Shown: positions 51,201 through 60,889, numbered from the stretch's first letter. The stretch is 64,000 nt of DNA from an uncultured Poribacteria bacterium (GCA_951813545.1 OX638352.1:3798835-3862834); one strand, 5' to 3'. Numbers and translations: made by a program. Notes: a model not told the origin generated them from the sequence alone.

Positions 51201-54200
51201 GACCCGCATTCGGAATCTACAGTGGATCCCCGGCACAGAGCAATACACGCTCTTTGGGGATCCAGCGTCTCGCCTCGCGCGTCCTGAACTTGACATAAAG
51301 GTCGAATTGGAACGTATCGCACTTAATAATACGCATGAGATTGTTATCAAGACGAACGAGGTAGGGACGATTGAAGGTGCGGGGATCGGTGGTACGGGAA
51401 CTGTGTCCTTCACACGTGCGTCCGATTTTAGTACGGAATCACTCTCCGCTTTTGCAGTCTTCGCAAATAATTTTGACGATGATCTTAACAATGATCTCAC
51501 ATCGCGCACTCGTGGCAGAATCTGGCAGGGAGAATACGGGACTATTCGCATTGATGTTCCAAACAGTGCACGACCCGGTGGCGGTGTTGCGCGGCTCTTT
51601 GCTTATGACGATATTCGCGCCGCTATTGGAGGTGCCCGGTTTTGGGTCGATACACCTGTGGTACACGACATCCGAGAAACTCTTGATATTAAAGTCACCG
51701 ATACGCTCAATATCAGTGTGCTCGTCGTTGATGATAAAGGACCAGGAGGCATACGAAATATAAGTATCTTGTGGGATGACACCGCTAACTTTAAAGACAA
51801 TATAACACAGATGATCCCTGCACGCAAACCTCTCGGCGATGTGCCGCTCGGTGGACAATGGTATGAGCTTGAAAGACCTATTCCACTTCCACATGGTGGA
51901 CGACAGGTGCGCTATCGGCTTCGCATCACTGATAGCACGGGGCACCAGATCGCTATTCCATCAAAAACGGATCGCAACATCGTCAAGGTCCCTGAAGGTC
52001 CTAACATCGCAATCGGCACGGATGAAGCGGACAGGGCACCTATCCGATATACATTTGACAAGGAAAAGAATGGCTACCAACTTGTCGCGGAAATTATCAA
52101 CACCGGCGGTCGCCTCGTTTTAGCAGATATTGAGGTGGTGTTTTCCGAAGGAAATCTTGATGCGGAGGGAGATAGCGTAATTGATGAAGATGCCGACATC
52201 ATAGGACGCGTAACTGTCGAACCTACCGATTGGACAAACGGCACGCATGTGTTGCAGCGCGCAACCGCAATCCTCGATCTCGACAAACCCCTCACAACAG
52301 GTGTCCACAAGATTTACGTCCTCGCGGACCCGGATGATCCAGGAATTGAGGACGAAATCCATGGAAACGTTCAAGAAGCACGTCAATTTGATAACAAGCA
52401 AAACATCTCCTTTATTGTCAATGAGTTTAACTATAAACCGCAGGAGGAGTTGACCGCGTTTAGTTTGGATAGAGTGTTCGACATCGATTTCCCGGCAGGC
52501 GCGCTCGACACTGAATCAGAGAATAGGATAGGTATCCCACTCTCCGTTTCTTCACAGACACCTACTGATCCGTCCCAACCGGATCTTCAATTCGCATCTA
52601 TTCCTCGTGTCGCTGCTCTCCGGCGTGGGCTTATTCGTCAGGGAACGGAAGTCGCGCAGTACTACGAACCCGCCTTTCGCACAGGTGTAACAGAACTTAA
52701 AAAACCCGCTGAAGTCAAACTCCGCTTTGATGTCAGTGCTTTGGAAGATACCGTCCGAGAAGAGACCTTACTTCAGGATGATAATCCTGCATTTAAGACC
52801 GCATTAATAGAACTTGCGGATCAGTTGGCAATCTATGCATGGCAGGCAGATTTCTCAGCGTGGCGGCGTTTGCAATCACAGATTAGTTCCACCCCTGAAG
52901 GCGACTTTCTGCTCGAAAATTACGTCACCCCAACGCAAATGGAGAATGCAAGCGAACAGAAATTGGAGGCTTCTGCTATCAGTGTCAACCCAAATCTTAC
53001 GCCTGCAGGCACTTGGGCACTGCTGTTTTTAGATGCTTCTGAATACGAGGTGTTTCTCAAGCGTAAAGGTGAAGCTTTCTTCCAAAAGCTTGATAAATCT
53101 GGGCAATTGGACAACCCGTTCAGGGAGGAAGGGTTTGGCTTGGAATTGCGGATTCCGAGGCAGGAGAGCACACCCCTTGGTGTCAATTACACCTTTGAAT
53201 TTGCCGATATTCTCGTTTTTGAAACCGACTATAACAGGGAGGGCGATGTCGTCCTCACCAGTACATGGAACGCGAATCGCGGCAACGGTAATGCCACGGT
53301 GAACAGTCGCCCTGGACCTGCCGGAGAATTTGAGGTAGGCGATTGGTTTATCTTTTTTACCGGGCCCGAACGTTATGAACTCCGAGACGCTTCCAGCGAA
53401 CCGATCCATTACCCTAATGGTGTCATAGTCCGAGGCAAGGTGAATCAGCGACTTTTCCTGAGTCACCTCGGATTGGATATTCTTGTCACTGGAAGTTCTG
53501 AAAACTTCGAGTTTGGCGATAAGGTGAAATTTAGTAGTGCCCGGGTCGGAACTATTACAGCAGAAGTTAGTGAACTCACACAATTTGCCTTGATGCGGAG
53601 TACCGATACCGAACCGCCTACCTTCAGTATATGGGTGGACGGTATCGAACCGCAAACCGGCAGTGTAATTCCGCCGCGCCCAAATATCTCTATCGTGCTA
53701 CAAGATCCAAACGGTATTGATACAGAGTTTCTTACGCTCGCCAGACGGAAAGACGAAGGTCCATTTGAATTGCTCACCGACTACGAACTCCGCACGCAGG
53801 GCGGCATTCAAACTGTACCAATTGATTACCAGCCGGTTCTCTTTCCCGGCGAGTATACCTTCAATATCACGGCACAGGATTTTAATGGAAACGCCATTGG
53901 TGGTGACGAACGAATCGTCACTTACAGGTTCTTTGTTACCGAAGCTCCCGATCTCACACCGCCTACTATTGATATCCGGATCACTGCTCTCGGTACAGGT
54001 TCGACACGAGAGCCACTTGATGAACCTCTAATAGAGGGAACGGTACTTACAGAGCAACCCCGTTTTAAGATTACCCTTGCCGACGATAGCGCACTTGATG
54101 AAACAGCTTTTCGTCTCAATTTCGGGAGTGTGTATGAGACGCTTGAACCGCTGGACGCAAGCGATTACGCCGAGACCTTTGATCCTGCTGTCCCCGCAAA

Positions 54201-54618
54201 CGCCGCTATCACTTATACCCCGGATCTTGCTAACGGAGAGTATCAACTTCACATCACCGCGGCGGATACCAGCGAAAACATGGCGGAACTTGTTACCACC
54301 TTCGTTTTAAATGAGGAGATCACACTCAGCGAGGTTTTCAATGTCCCGAACCCGACGCATGATGGAAAGACCTTTTTCACCTATCATCTCGCACAAGCAC
54401 CGGATACCGTCACAATCAAAATTTACAGTGTCAACGGTAGACTCTTGTGTACACTTGACGATGCCAGTGCAAACCGGGGTCCCAACGAAACCTATTGGGA
54501 TGGAAGGGATCAAACAGGAGTGCGGTGTGCCAACGGCGTGTATCTGTATCGTGTCATCGCCCACATAGCAGATGAACGCCGGATCGAACAGGTCGGAAAA
54601 CTTGCCATCCTGCGCTAA
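48214..54618 (+). CDS. secreted C25/gingipain-like cysteine peptidase (PorU-like) with C-terminal FlgD/T9SS-type domain
   Basis: 2134 aa; signal MKKIQVFLFLFLIFTTVSTSVSVAQ; 'DYVVITHPTFTDNIQPLVEFRRSQGLTTMVVDVGDIYDEF', 'YVLLVGDAHYDYKN', catalytic-type 'EYTGHGG' and 'TTTCLNGQFD'; C-term 'VFNVPNPTHDGKTFFTYHLAQAPDTVTIKIYSVNGRLL...NGVYLYRV'. Confidence 0.9.
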   Translation: MKKIQVFLFLFLIFTTVSTSVSVAQTQSVSPLQILATTTDTLTARFTLPELQVTVHPNSTEGGTSDLVTEIHFAGADWTLDVGKPRLPIYTQRIGIPVAGTPVITVIQARPEIRNVENVRITPDDPIHPTLTTSPRALQRFYPTQLVEVIPAGFVREQRVASLQINPVQYNPTTKQLRIYVSVTFRIDFPPFSGTDGNLGMRTSAGGTVSAVSTTFQRTSPAFEELFQGTLRNYEQAKPWRSQRLTHNGSLRGGGAPKAPALTVNARRFKIPITRTDLYRITYNNIKASAGVEPEDINLDTLQLENGGQKQGIYVFDENGNDTLDSGEQIVFYGRALSDNKFTDENVYWLRFVLRGEPSTGIETSRVTERDATPRAQNLIAPSAFLTRIRFEENIHHDVLAGNDVKSELADHYFWAAFRGGNTNTSRKDLFIELPKAVPRLAIDRNATLRIKFQGASRRGAALHRARIAFNGLQLGRIEEWKRQGSPIAVRSIPHARIHNNQVNLMRIEALDANRTDAGAYDFYLDWYEFDYWRNFQADANRLEFNTNTEPRNRGKVQYRVENIYNDTIDVYELNENGIASKLTGGEVTRVGASHHILFEDTVNRHTRYFVISRTAYRSINALVPTPPTPLRNPANQVDYVVITHPTFTDNIQPLVEFRRSQGLTTMVVDVGDIYDEFSDGIFNPLAIQRFLRYAYTSWQQPAPTYVLLVGDAHYDYKNAIVDRYRRDPTFRGTYNLYPIFVPTYHGWAPECGETAMDHRFVNISGEDPLPDMLIGRLSVQTPEALATMVEKIINYEKNLSTGLWQGTLIQVADDNTDNPGDGVFEASRNELIRDIIPVGYDTRQIYLRRLKSPERTRALIRSALSRGALAIEYTGHGGIQTWADESIFRIEDVVSLRNRHLPFVITTTCLNGQFDKPQQVGNFCLSEQFLLGKYGAIAALSATRLTYGTANAEFDKDLFESFFGVGREPKLVINGGGKLPPTVGHIVADAKISFMTRIRNLQWIPGTEQYTLFGDPASRLARPELDIKVELERIALNNTHEIVIKTNEVGTIEGAGIGGTGTVSFTRASDFSTESLSAFAVFANNFDDDLNNDLTSRTRGRIWQGEYGTIRIDVPNSARPGGGVARLFAYDDIRAAIGGARFWVDTPVVHDIRETLDIKVTDTLNISVLVVDDKGPGGIRNISILWDDTANFKDNITQMIPARKPLGDVPLGGQWYELERPIPLPHGGRQVRYRLRITDSTGHQIAIPSKTDRNIVKVPEGPNIAIGTDEADRAPIRYTFDKEKNGYQLVAEIINTGGRLVLADIEVVFSEGNLDAEGDSVIDEDADIIGRVTVEPTDWTNGTHVLQRATAILDLDKPLTTGVHKIYVLADPDDPGIEDEIHGNVQEARQFDNKQNISFIVNEFNYKPQEELTAFSLDRVFDIDFPAGALDTESENRIGIPLSVSSQTPTDPSQPDLQFASIPRVAALRRGLIRQGTEVAQYYEPAFRTGVTELKKPAEVKLRFDVSALEDTVREETLLQDDNPAFKTALIELADQLAIYAWQADFSAWRRLQSQISSTPEGDFLLENYVTPTQMENASEQKLEASAISVNPNLTPAGTWALLFLDASEYEVFLKRKGEAFFQKLDKSGQLDNPFREEGFGLELRIPRQESTPLGVNYTFEFADILVFETDYNREGDVVLTSTWNANRGNGNATVNSRPGPAGEFEVGDWFIFFTGPERYELRDASSEPIHYPNGVIVRGKVNQRLFLSHLGLDILVTGSSENFEFGDKVKFSSARVGTITAEVSELTQFALMRSTDTEPPTFSIWVDGIEPQTGSVIPPRPNISIVLQDPNGIDTEFLTLARRKDEGPFELLTDYELRTQGGIQTVPIDYQPVLFPGEYTFNITAQDFNGNAIGGDERIVTYRFFVTEAPDLTPPTIDIRITALGTGSTREPLDEPLIEGTVLTEQPRFKITLADDSALDETAFRLNFGSVYETLEPLDASDYAETFDPAVPANAAITYTPDLANGEYQLHITAADTSENMAELVTTFVLNEEITLSEVFNVPNPTHDGKTFFTYHLAQAPDTVTIKIYSVNGRLLCTLDDASANRGPNETYWDGRDQTGVRCANGVYLYRVIAHIADERRIEQVGKLAILR

Positions 54619-54708
54619 TTTTAAATTTACTTTGCAGATCGATAAGGCAGATGTCGCAGAAGTGCTTCCGCTGCGTATATCCAGCCCCGCCCATTGGCTG
54701 GGCTTACG
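54616..54708 (-). repeat. dispersed leader repeat family A, at the 3' end of the C25 peptidase gene
   Basis: taattttaaatttactttgcagatcgataaggcag...gcgtatatccagccccgcccattggctgggcttac. Confidence 0.75.
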
Positions 54709-54737
54709 GGTACTAACAAATTCAATTGGGACTTAAT

Positions 54738-55067
54738 TTATTGCAATGGTGAATAATCCGTCGGCTCAATAATCTTTGAACTCGCCACATTCACCAATGG
54801 ACCGCCGACTTCCGTGAGGCGTTTTGCCTCTTGCCACGCGGGATCGGCAATGAACGCGTCCCATGCACGCTGATAGTGCCCCAGATCTTCAAACGCAAGC
54901 ATGTAGATCAGTTCTGTTGTTGTTGCCTCACCAATAGCAGTTTCCCAGAATCCAATAACTTTCATACCGTGCTTTTCAAACAGCGGAACGGTGATATTTG
55001 CAAATCGGTCGTTCAGGTTTTTCATCTTCCCCGGCACGACCTGATACGTGCGTAATTCATAAATCAT
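54738..55067 (-). CDS. NIPSNAP family protein
   Basis: 109 aa; 'MIYELRTYQVVPGKMKNLNDRFANITVPLFEKHGMKVIGFWETAIGE...LIYMLAFED'. Confidence 0.9.
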   Translation of the reverse strand: MIYELRTYQVVPGKMKNLNDRFANITVPLFEKHGMKVIGFWETAIGEATTTELIYMLAFEDLGHYQRAWDAFIADPAWQEAKRLTEVGGPLVNVASSKIIEPTDYSPLQ

Positions 55068-55172
55068 TTTTTTAATTTTCCTTTTTTAATTTTCCTTGTG
55101 GTTCGTTCAGGTGGATTTTACGAAGAACGTTCCGCTCCGTATATCCAGCCCGGCGCGTTGCTTGGGCTTACG
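55068..55172 (-). repeat. dispersed leader repeat family A, abuts the NIPSNAP start codon
   Basis: tttttaattttccttttttaattttccttgtggttcgttcagg...ccgtatatccagcccggcgcgttgcttgggcttac; tail appears twice. Confidence 0.85.
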
Positions 55173-55202
55173 TACTTTTTCTGAAGAATTCGAGTTCCCT
55201 CC

Positions 55203-55290
55203 TTTTAATTTTCCTTATGGTTCATTTAGACGGGTTGTGACCGGAGCGTTCCGTTTCGTATATCCAGTCCTGCCTGTTAGTTGGGCTTAC
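55203..55290 (-). repeat. dispersed leader repeat family A, second copy in series
   Basis: ttttaattttccttatggttcatttagacgg...cgtatatccagtcctgcctgttagttgggcttac. Confidence 0.85.
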
Positions 55291-55324
55291 GCACGTTGGC
55301 AAAGGTTTTGCCAGCGACTATTCC

Positions 55325-56059
55325 TCACAATATCCCATATTTGTCATAAACTTCCCGCAGTGTTGCTCCATCGCGGAGTGCATCGCGAGTCCGGTCTTCA
55401 CCGCTGACCTTTTCCACTGCAGCTGTAATTACCTCTGTTTCCACTGCTTTCGGAATAACAACAATTCCGTCTGCATCGCCGAACACGATATCCCCCGGAT
55501 TAACCGTGACACCGCCACACTCAATCGGAACGTTATACGCGACCACATCACCGCGTCCGTTAGAGTCAACAGGCGACAACCCTGTTGTGAACACAGGAAA
55601 CCCCATTGCTAAGATCTGGCGAGCATCTCGGATAAACCCATCAATGACGGCACCACGCGCGCCTCGTGCCCTCGCCGCTGTTGAAAGGAGTTCTCCCCAA
55701 ATACAGTTACGGGTACTTTGGTTCGTAGAACAGACGAACACATCGTCCCGTTTGAGACTATCCACAGCTGCAATCTCCTGCTGATACGGTTCATCTGAAA
55801 TCTCGTAGACATCCACACACAGCACCGGCATCGCACGTCCTACGACAACTGTCTCTGGGTGAAGGGGTCGGATGGTATGTCGCAGTGCTTGTTCGCGGTA
55901 CCCGACTGCGTCAAGTGCATCCGAAATCACAGCGGCGTATAACTGCTCTTCCATCATATCAAACAGTTCTGTATCGTTATCCCACTTTTTAATTTTACCT
56001 TGCGGTTCGGTAAGGCAAGTCTGAGTCTTAGCGTGCCTTTCCGTATATCCGCCCTCCAC
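55325..56059 (-). CDS. RraA/dimethylmenaquinone-methyltransferase-like family protein
   Basis: Track ORF 244 aa; 'MMEEQLYAAVISDALDAVGYREQAL...GRAMPV', 'GRGDVVAYNVPIECGGVTVNPGDIVFGDADGIVVIP'. First ~26 codons are the translated family A repeat; alternative start at 55957. Confidence 0.85.
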   Translation of the reverse strand: MEGGYTERHAKTQTCLTEPQGKIKKWDNDTELFDMMEEQLYAAVISDALDAVGYREQALRHTIRPLHPETVVVGRAMPVLCVDVYEISDEPYQQEIAAVDSLKRDDVFVCSTNQSTRNCIWGELLSTAARARGARGAVIDGFIRDARQILAMGFPVFTTGLSPVDSNGRGDVVAYNVPIECGGVTVNPGDIVFGDADGIVVIPKAVETEVITAAVEKVSGEDRTRDALRDGATLREVYDKYGIL

Positions 56060-56070
56060 TTCGTTATGGG
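55985..56070 (-). repeat. dispersed leader repeat family A, in frame with the RraA-like ORF
   Basis: ctttttaattttaccttgcggttcggtaaggcaag...ccgtatatccgccctccacttcgttatggg. Confidence 0.85.
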
Positions 56071-56132
56071 CTGCTGAGATCCATCAAGAGTCTACGCGTA
56101 ATGTAATGGAGTGCAGCCCAAGTGCCCCAAAA

Positions 56133-56660
56133 TTAATAATTCTCGTAGCCGACTTCTTGGAGACGCTCTGCTTTCTCTGCAACGCCATCACTTAATTTCG
56201 TCTTATAGGCTAACAGTTTTGCTTCCAGTTCTGGGAATTGGAGTGCCAGAATTTGGACAGCGAATAGCCCCGCGTTCCTCGCACCACCGGAGCCAATTGC
56301 CATTGTTCCAACAGGAATACCCGGAGGCATCTGGACTGTTGCATAAAGCGCGTCAACACCGTTGAGTGGTCCACCGTCGATCGGCACGCCGATGACAGGC
56401 AGCGTTGTATGCGCCGCAATCACACCCGCGAGATGCGCTGCACGTCCAGCACCAGCGATGATAACCTTTCCGCCTTCCGCTTTAATTCTTTCTGTCCACG
56501 CCATTGTCCGTTCTGGCGAACGGTGCGCGGAAGATATCGTTATCTCAAAGGGCACCTCGAATTCTTCTAAAACCTTTGCGGTTTCTGCCATCTTCTCCAA
56601 GTCAGAGTCACTTCCCATGACAATACCAACAAGCGGAGCATTTTGTTCTTGTAGCGACAT
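56133..56660 (-). CDS. purE: 5-(carboxyamino)imidazole ribonucleotide mutase
   Basis: 175 aa; 'VGIVMGSDSDLEKMAETAKVLEEFEVPFEITISSAHRSPERT', 'IIAGAGRAAHLAGVIAAHTTLPVIGVPI'. Confidence 0.96.
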   Translation of the reverse strand: MSLQEQNAPLVGIVMGSDSDLEKMAETAKVLEEFEVPFEITISSAHRSPERTMAWTERIKAEGGKVIIAGAGRAAHLAGVIAAHTTLPVIGVPIDGGPLNGVDALYATVQMPPGIPVGTMAIGSGGARNAGLFAVQILALQFPELEAKLLAYKTKLSDGVAEKAERLQEVGYENY

Positions 56661-56680
56661 ATCTGTATCTGTACCTCTTG

Positions 56681-56794
56681 GTGTAGTCGTCAGTTATCAG
56701 TACGGATTGCTACACAATCCTTTCGGTTATCAGTTACGCGCGTAGCGGTTGCTCAACGAGTTACTGCTACATGACTACTTTTAACTGATAACCA
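56681..56794. repeat. dispersed inverted repeat, family B
   Basis: gtcagttatcag...ttcggttatcagtta ... ttaactgataacca. Confidence 0.65.
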
Positions 56795-56809
56795 TTTTAC
56801 TGTTCTGTT

Positions 56810-57601
56810 CTATGGATAAATAATATGTGAATTTCTTTCAATGATAAGCGGTTCGGGACCGCCTGCTGGAAACTGATCTGCCCACTCGCTCGGATCGTAA
56901 TCGCGAGTGACGAAACAGGCGCGATGCACTGGCACTGCATGCTGCAGTCCAATCCGCGTTGCCATTTTTACGCATCCATCGTAGAACGGGAACTCACCCT
57001 CAGTTGGATGATTCGTCAAGAAGCCGATGTCCGGTTTATGTGCCGCCACCGCTGAAACCAGTGCATCATGTTCTGCAAAATTATTGATTGGGTCACCACT
57101 GAAGTAGAGCGTTACACCGTTGCTGGCGATGACATATCCCAAGTGTGTAACATCTGGTGGGGCTATGTCAACGGAAGCATCGCCATCCGTTGGTTTCGCA
57201 TAGACCGCATGCACGGTAAGATCGTTAAACGTTGCCGATTCACCGGCGCGAATCTCCGAGACGTTCGCTGCTGCTACATCTGTTTCCGATGCGATTTGGC
57301 GGACACTCTCTTCGGGTCCAACAAACCGTGTCGTATTGGAAGTCTCCCAAATACGGCGTATGGATTCCGGACAGGTGTGATCTCCGTGCGCGTGCGTTAA
57401 AAGAACGAGGTCGGTTGGAAGTGTCGATTCATCGAGTGGTGGCTCGGTATGAATAAAACGGTCAGCGGGACGTTCCCGCGGAAAATACGGGTCAATTTGG
57501 ACAATAGTGCCAGCAGGGTCTTTTAAGGCAAAACTACTCTGTTCAAACCAATGAACAGCGATGGATCCATCCGGCACTTTCAATTCAACAAGTGGATGCA
57601 T
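56810..57601 (-). CDS. MBL-fold hydrolase (UlaG-like)
   Basis: 263 aa; 'HWFEQSSFALKDPAGTIVQIDPYFP', 'LVLLTHAHGDHTCPES', 'NGVTLYFSGDP'. Confidence 0.9.
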   Translation of the reverse strand: MHPLVELKVPDGSIAVHWFEQSSFALKDPAGTIVQIDPYFPRERPADRFIHTEPPLDESTLPTDLVLLTHAHGDHTCPESIRRIWETSNTTRFVGPEESVRQIASETDVAAANVSEIRAGESATFNDLTVHAVYAKPTDGDASVDIAPPDVTHLGYVIASNGVTLYFSGDPINNFAEHDALVSAVAAHKPDIGFLTNHPTEGEFPFYDGCVKMATRIGLQHAVPVHRACFVTRDYDPSEWADQFPAGGPEPLIIERNSHIIYP

Positions 57602-57602
57602 A

Positions 57603-57692
57603 TTTTTTAACTTTCCTTGCGGTTCGGTCAGGCAAAATTCTTATTTGACGTTCCAAGGCGTAATCCGTCCTCCATTACATTACGGACTACGG
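57603..57692 (-). repeat. dispersed leader repeat family A, abuts the MBL start codon
   Basis: ttttttaactttccttgcggttcggtcaggc...gtaatccgtcctccattacattacggactac. Confidence 0.9.
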
Positions 57693-57772
57693 TTTTTGGT
57701 ACTAATTTTCATCAGAAACCCGATTTTGTTCTCACTGCAAAGCAGGAAAAAATCGGAGGGGAAACCCAATAT

Positions 57773-58237
57773 TTAAAAAACCTTTTTTTTATAATAGAGA
57801 TAGACCGCCAGCACTCCCGCGATTGATCCAAGCACATCTGCTACCCAATCTGCGATGGTTGCGAATCTACCGGGGACGAAGGTCTGGTGCCATTCATCGC
57901 TTGCGCCGTAGAGAATCGAGAGCACCGCTGCCGTGTGCCATGTGAACCGTGATGGCACTATTGAGGGTTTCGCCTTCACAAATGCTCGTGTTAGCAGTCC
58001 GCCGAGTATGGCGTATTCGATAAAATGGTAGAGTTTGTCAATTGTCAGCCACTCAAACTCTGGCATCGGGAGCGGTGGTTGCTCCAGGGACGAGATGACA
58101 AAAATGAGTGCCATGTACAGAACAGGCAGTACCCAATTTACTAATTTTCCTTGCGGTTCGATAAGGTTCGTCTGGGATTTCACGCTCGTCTCCGTAGACC
58201 ACCTTCCACTTCGTTTCAGGCTTCGCGTTTTTTCCAA
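57773..58237 (-). CDS. VanZ-like membrane protein; N-terminus encoded by a family A repeat
   Basis: 154 aa; 'WVLPVLYMALIFVISSLEQPP', 'DKLYHFIEYAILGGLLTRA', 'ILYGASDEWHQTFVPGRFATIADWVADVLGSIAGVLAV'. Confidence 0.85.
   Translation of the reverse strand: MEKTRSLKRSGRWSTETSVKSQTNLIEPQGKLVNWVLPVLYMALIFVISSLEQPPLPMPEFEWLTIDKLYHFIEYAILGGLLTRAFVKAKPSIVPSRFTWHTAAVLSILYGASDEWHQTFVPGRFATIADWVADVLGSIAGVLAVYLYYKKKVF
58142..58225 (-). repeat. dispersed leader repeat family A, in frame with the VanZ-like ORF
   Basis: taattttccttgcggttcgataaggttcg...ctccgtagaccaccttccacttcgtttcaggc. Confidence 0.8.
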
Positions 58238-58262
58238 TTTTTCGTGATACTTGCTTTCAGGG

Positions 58263-60230
58263 TTATGGGTTTAGAGCGTTGAGGATCGCGTCTACATCGT
58301 AAACGCAGCCACCCCATGTACCGCCGCCAACGGATTGCAACGCTGCCCAGAGCCGTGTATCATCTGGCAACGCTTCATCCGGTGATAGGTCTGGTCTCGG
58401 TTGTCGTTCCGCTAACACGCGTTCACCCGCTTCGGCACCGAAGTGCTCGCTCCCGTGTCCAACCAGATCAATGCTCCCTTCCAGTCGTCGGGTATCAACC
58501 TCAATCTGAATTATATCACCGTCAAGCACCTTCCCAATGGGACCCTCGGCTAGTGCTTCCGGTCCGACGTGCCCGATACAGGCTCCCGTCGATACACCGG
58601 AGAACCTTGCGTCCGTAATCAAGGCGATATTTTTGCCGAACGAAAGGTGTTTGAGTGCTGCGGTCAACTGGTAGACTTCCTCCATACCTGTGCCTTGCGG
58701 TCCACGGCAACACAGTACGATGATGTCACCGGGTTGGACGTTATTCTGGGTTTGTCCTTTCAGGGTTTGTATTGCCTCGGATTCCCGAACAAAAACACGC
58801 GCCGGTCCCGTCATCCGATAAACGCCGTCTTCATCAACGACGCTTGGGTCGATGGCGGTGCTTTTAATGACGGACCCTTCTGGTGCGAGGTTGCCTCGCG
58901 GGAAGGTGACAGTGCTCGTCAATCCTGCTGCTTGTGCGGCATCCGGATTCAGAATCACTTCATCAGGGACAATGTTATCTTTATCCTCCAGTGTTTGGCG
59001 GACGCGTTCGCGTCGTTCAGAAGTTGCCCACCAATCAAGGTTACTACCGAGGGTTTCGCCTGTCGCTGTTAGCACATCTTCGTTGAGACATCCCAGTTCG
59101 CGTAGATGGAGCATTACCTCGGGGACACCACCAGCGAGGAAGACTCTCACGGTCGGATGACCAACCGGTCCATTCGGCAAAACATCGACGAGACGCGGGA
59201 CGCTCTGATTGACTTCTGTCCAGTCGTCTATTGTCGGACGGTCGAGTCCAGCGGCATGTGCAATTGCTGGAATATGCAACAAGAGGTTCGTTGAACCGCC
59301 AAATGCTGCGTGCACGACCATAGCGTTCCGAATCGCCTCTGGCGTAACAATATCGTTCATCGTCAACCCTTTTGCAGCCAGATTCACAACGGCACGTGCC
59401 GAACGCAAGCCCATATCCGACCAAATATTCTGACCGGACGGTGCCAACGCCGTATGTGTCAGGCTCATGCCTAATGCTTCACCGACAACCTGTGAGGTCG
59501 CTGCAGTTCCCAAGAATTGACAGCCACCGCCGGGGGTTGCACAGGCACGGCAGCCCATATCTGCTGCATCTTGCAAGCTAATCTCACCGTGTGCAAAACG
59601 GGCACCGATCGTCTGGATTTTACCAGCGTCTTCGCCTGTGGTAGGTGGCAATGTCACGCCGCCCGGAACAAGGACAGCCGGTAAATCCCGCATTGAGGCG
59701 AGTGCCATCATCATCGCGGGTAGCCCCTTATCACAGGTGGCAACGCCGACGACCCCCTTCCGTGTCGGTAAGGAACGGATGAGGCGGCGGAAAATTTGTG
59801 CTGCATCGTTGCGGTAGGCGAGGCTGTCCATCATACCGACGGTGCCCTGTGTTCGTCCATCACACGGATCGGAACAGTAACCTGCAAACGGAATCGCCGC
59901 GAGTTCCTTAAGTTCATGCGCGACCGCCTGCATCAGGAGTCCGACTTCCCAGTGCCCAGTATGATATCCAAGTGCTATTGGACTCCCATCAGGGGCACGG
60001 ATACCACCTTGTGTGCTGAGAATCAGGAATTCTTCTCGTCGCAGCTCCGTCGGTGCCCAGCCCATGGCAGCGTTGTGGGTCAAGCCAAATACGTCCCCAC
60101 TCGGTCGATTGAGGAGCATCTCTGCCGTGAGTGGTAGGCTGCCTTCGGGACCAGCGGCGTGCGTTTGGATATCATAGATTTCGCTATCGTCCGTTTCTAA
60201 GATGTCAGTATAGTTAATCGGTTTTGCCAT
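58263..60230 (-). CDS. IlvD/Edd-superfamily dehydratase, YjhG/YagF (xylonate dehydratase) type
   Basis: 655 aa; '[58 protein letters not shown]', '[15 protein letters not shown]', '[24 protein letters not shown]'. Confidence 0.92.
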   Translation of the reverse strand: MAKPINYTDILETDDSEIYDIQTHAAGPEGSLPLTAEMLLNRPSGDVFGLTHNAAMGWAPTELRREEFLILSTQGGIRAPDGSPIALGYHTGHWEVGLLMQAVAHELKELAAIPFAGYCSDPCDGRTQGTVGMMDSLAYRNDAAQIFRRLIRSLPTRKGVVGVATCDKGLPAMMMALASMRDLPAVLVPGGVTLPPTTGEDAGKIQTIGARFAHGEISLQDAADMGCRACATPGGGCQFLGTAATSQVVGEALGMSLTHTALAPSGQNIWSDMGLRSARAVVNLAAKGLTMNDIVTPEAIRNAMVVHAAFGGSTNLLLHIPAIAHAAGLDRPTIDDWTEVNQSVPRLVDVLPNGPVGHPTVRVFLAGGVPEVMLHLRELGCLNEDVLTATGETLGSNLDWWATSERRERVRQTLEDKDNIVPDEVILNPDAAQAAGLTSTVTFPRGNLAPEGSVIKSTAIDPSVVDEDGVYRMTGPARVFVRESEAIQTLKGQTQNNVQPGDIIVLCCRGPQGTGMEEVYQLTAALKHLSFGKNIALITDARFSGVSTGACIGHVGPEALAEGPIGKVLDGDIIQIEVDTRRLEGSIDLVGHGSEHFGAEAGERVLAERQPRPDLSPDEALPDDTRLWAALQSVGGGTWGGCVYDVDAILNALNP

Positions 60231-60295
60231 TATGCTGTGTCTCCGTTTTTTCTTTCTTTAATGTTCGGATAGATCCCTATACCCACTGGCATTTT

Positions 60296-60865
60296 CTATT
60301 CAAACAGTTGCGCGACCGGACATGTAAATCCTTCGACAACATTCTCACCTGTCAGTGTGTCTTCACAGGTAAGTAGCGCGAAATCTGTTTCAGAGCGATA
60401 GACCATTACTGTCTTCGCAACCGGTTCGATAACCCAGACGAGACGTGTTCCCGCTTTTAGGTAGGCGAACGCTTTTTCAGTGACATCGTAGTGCATATCT
60501 GTCGGTGAGACTATCTCAACGGCGAGGTCAGGTGGTACAGGCGAACCCTTACGTCTGTTTTCCGGCAGCCGGTCAGTCGAGACAAACGCAACATCCGGCT
60601 TCACCATCCGATCTTCCAATTGAAACGTCGTTTCAGCAGTATACAAGCGTCCCAACTGATGCGTATAGACATGTAAGTCTAAATAGCGAATAACATTGAT
60701 ACTTATTTCACCATGTTCCATTGACGGTGGTGGCATTAAGACTAATTCCCCTTTTACATATTCATAACCCTCGAAATCGTTTTCAAGAAACTCTTCCGGC
60801 GTTATCGGAATTCGGTGTGCCGTGCTGTCTTGAATAGACTCAGGCTTCGTCTGCGAATCAAGCAT
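60296..60865 (-). CDS. Uma2 family (DUF820) putative endonuclease
   Basis: 189 aa; 'YEYVKGELVLMPPPSMEHGEISINVIRYLDLHV', 'VKPDVAFVSTDRL', 'PPDLAVEIVSPTD'. Confidence 0.92.
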   Translation of the reverse strand: MLDSQTKPESIQDSTAHRIPITPEEFLENDFEGYEYVKGELVLMPPPSMEHGEISINVIRYLDLHVYTHQLGRLYTAETTFQLEDRMVKPDVAFVSTDRLPENRRKGSPVPPDLAVEIVSPTDMHYDVTEKAFAYLKAGTRLVWVIEPVAKTVMVYRSETDFALLTCEDTLTGENVVEGFTCPVAQLFE

Positions 60866-60889
60866 CAGTTTCCACCTCCGTTGTAGGAT

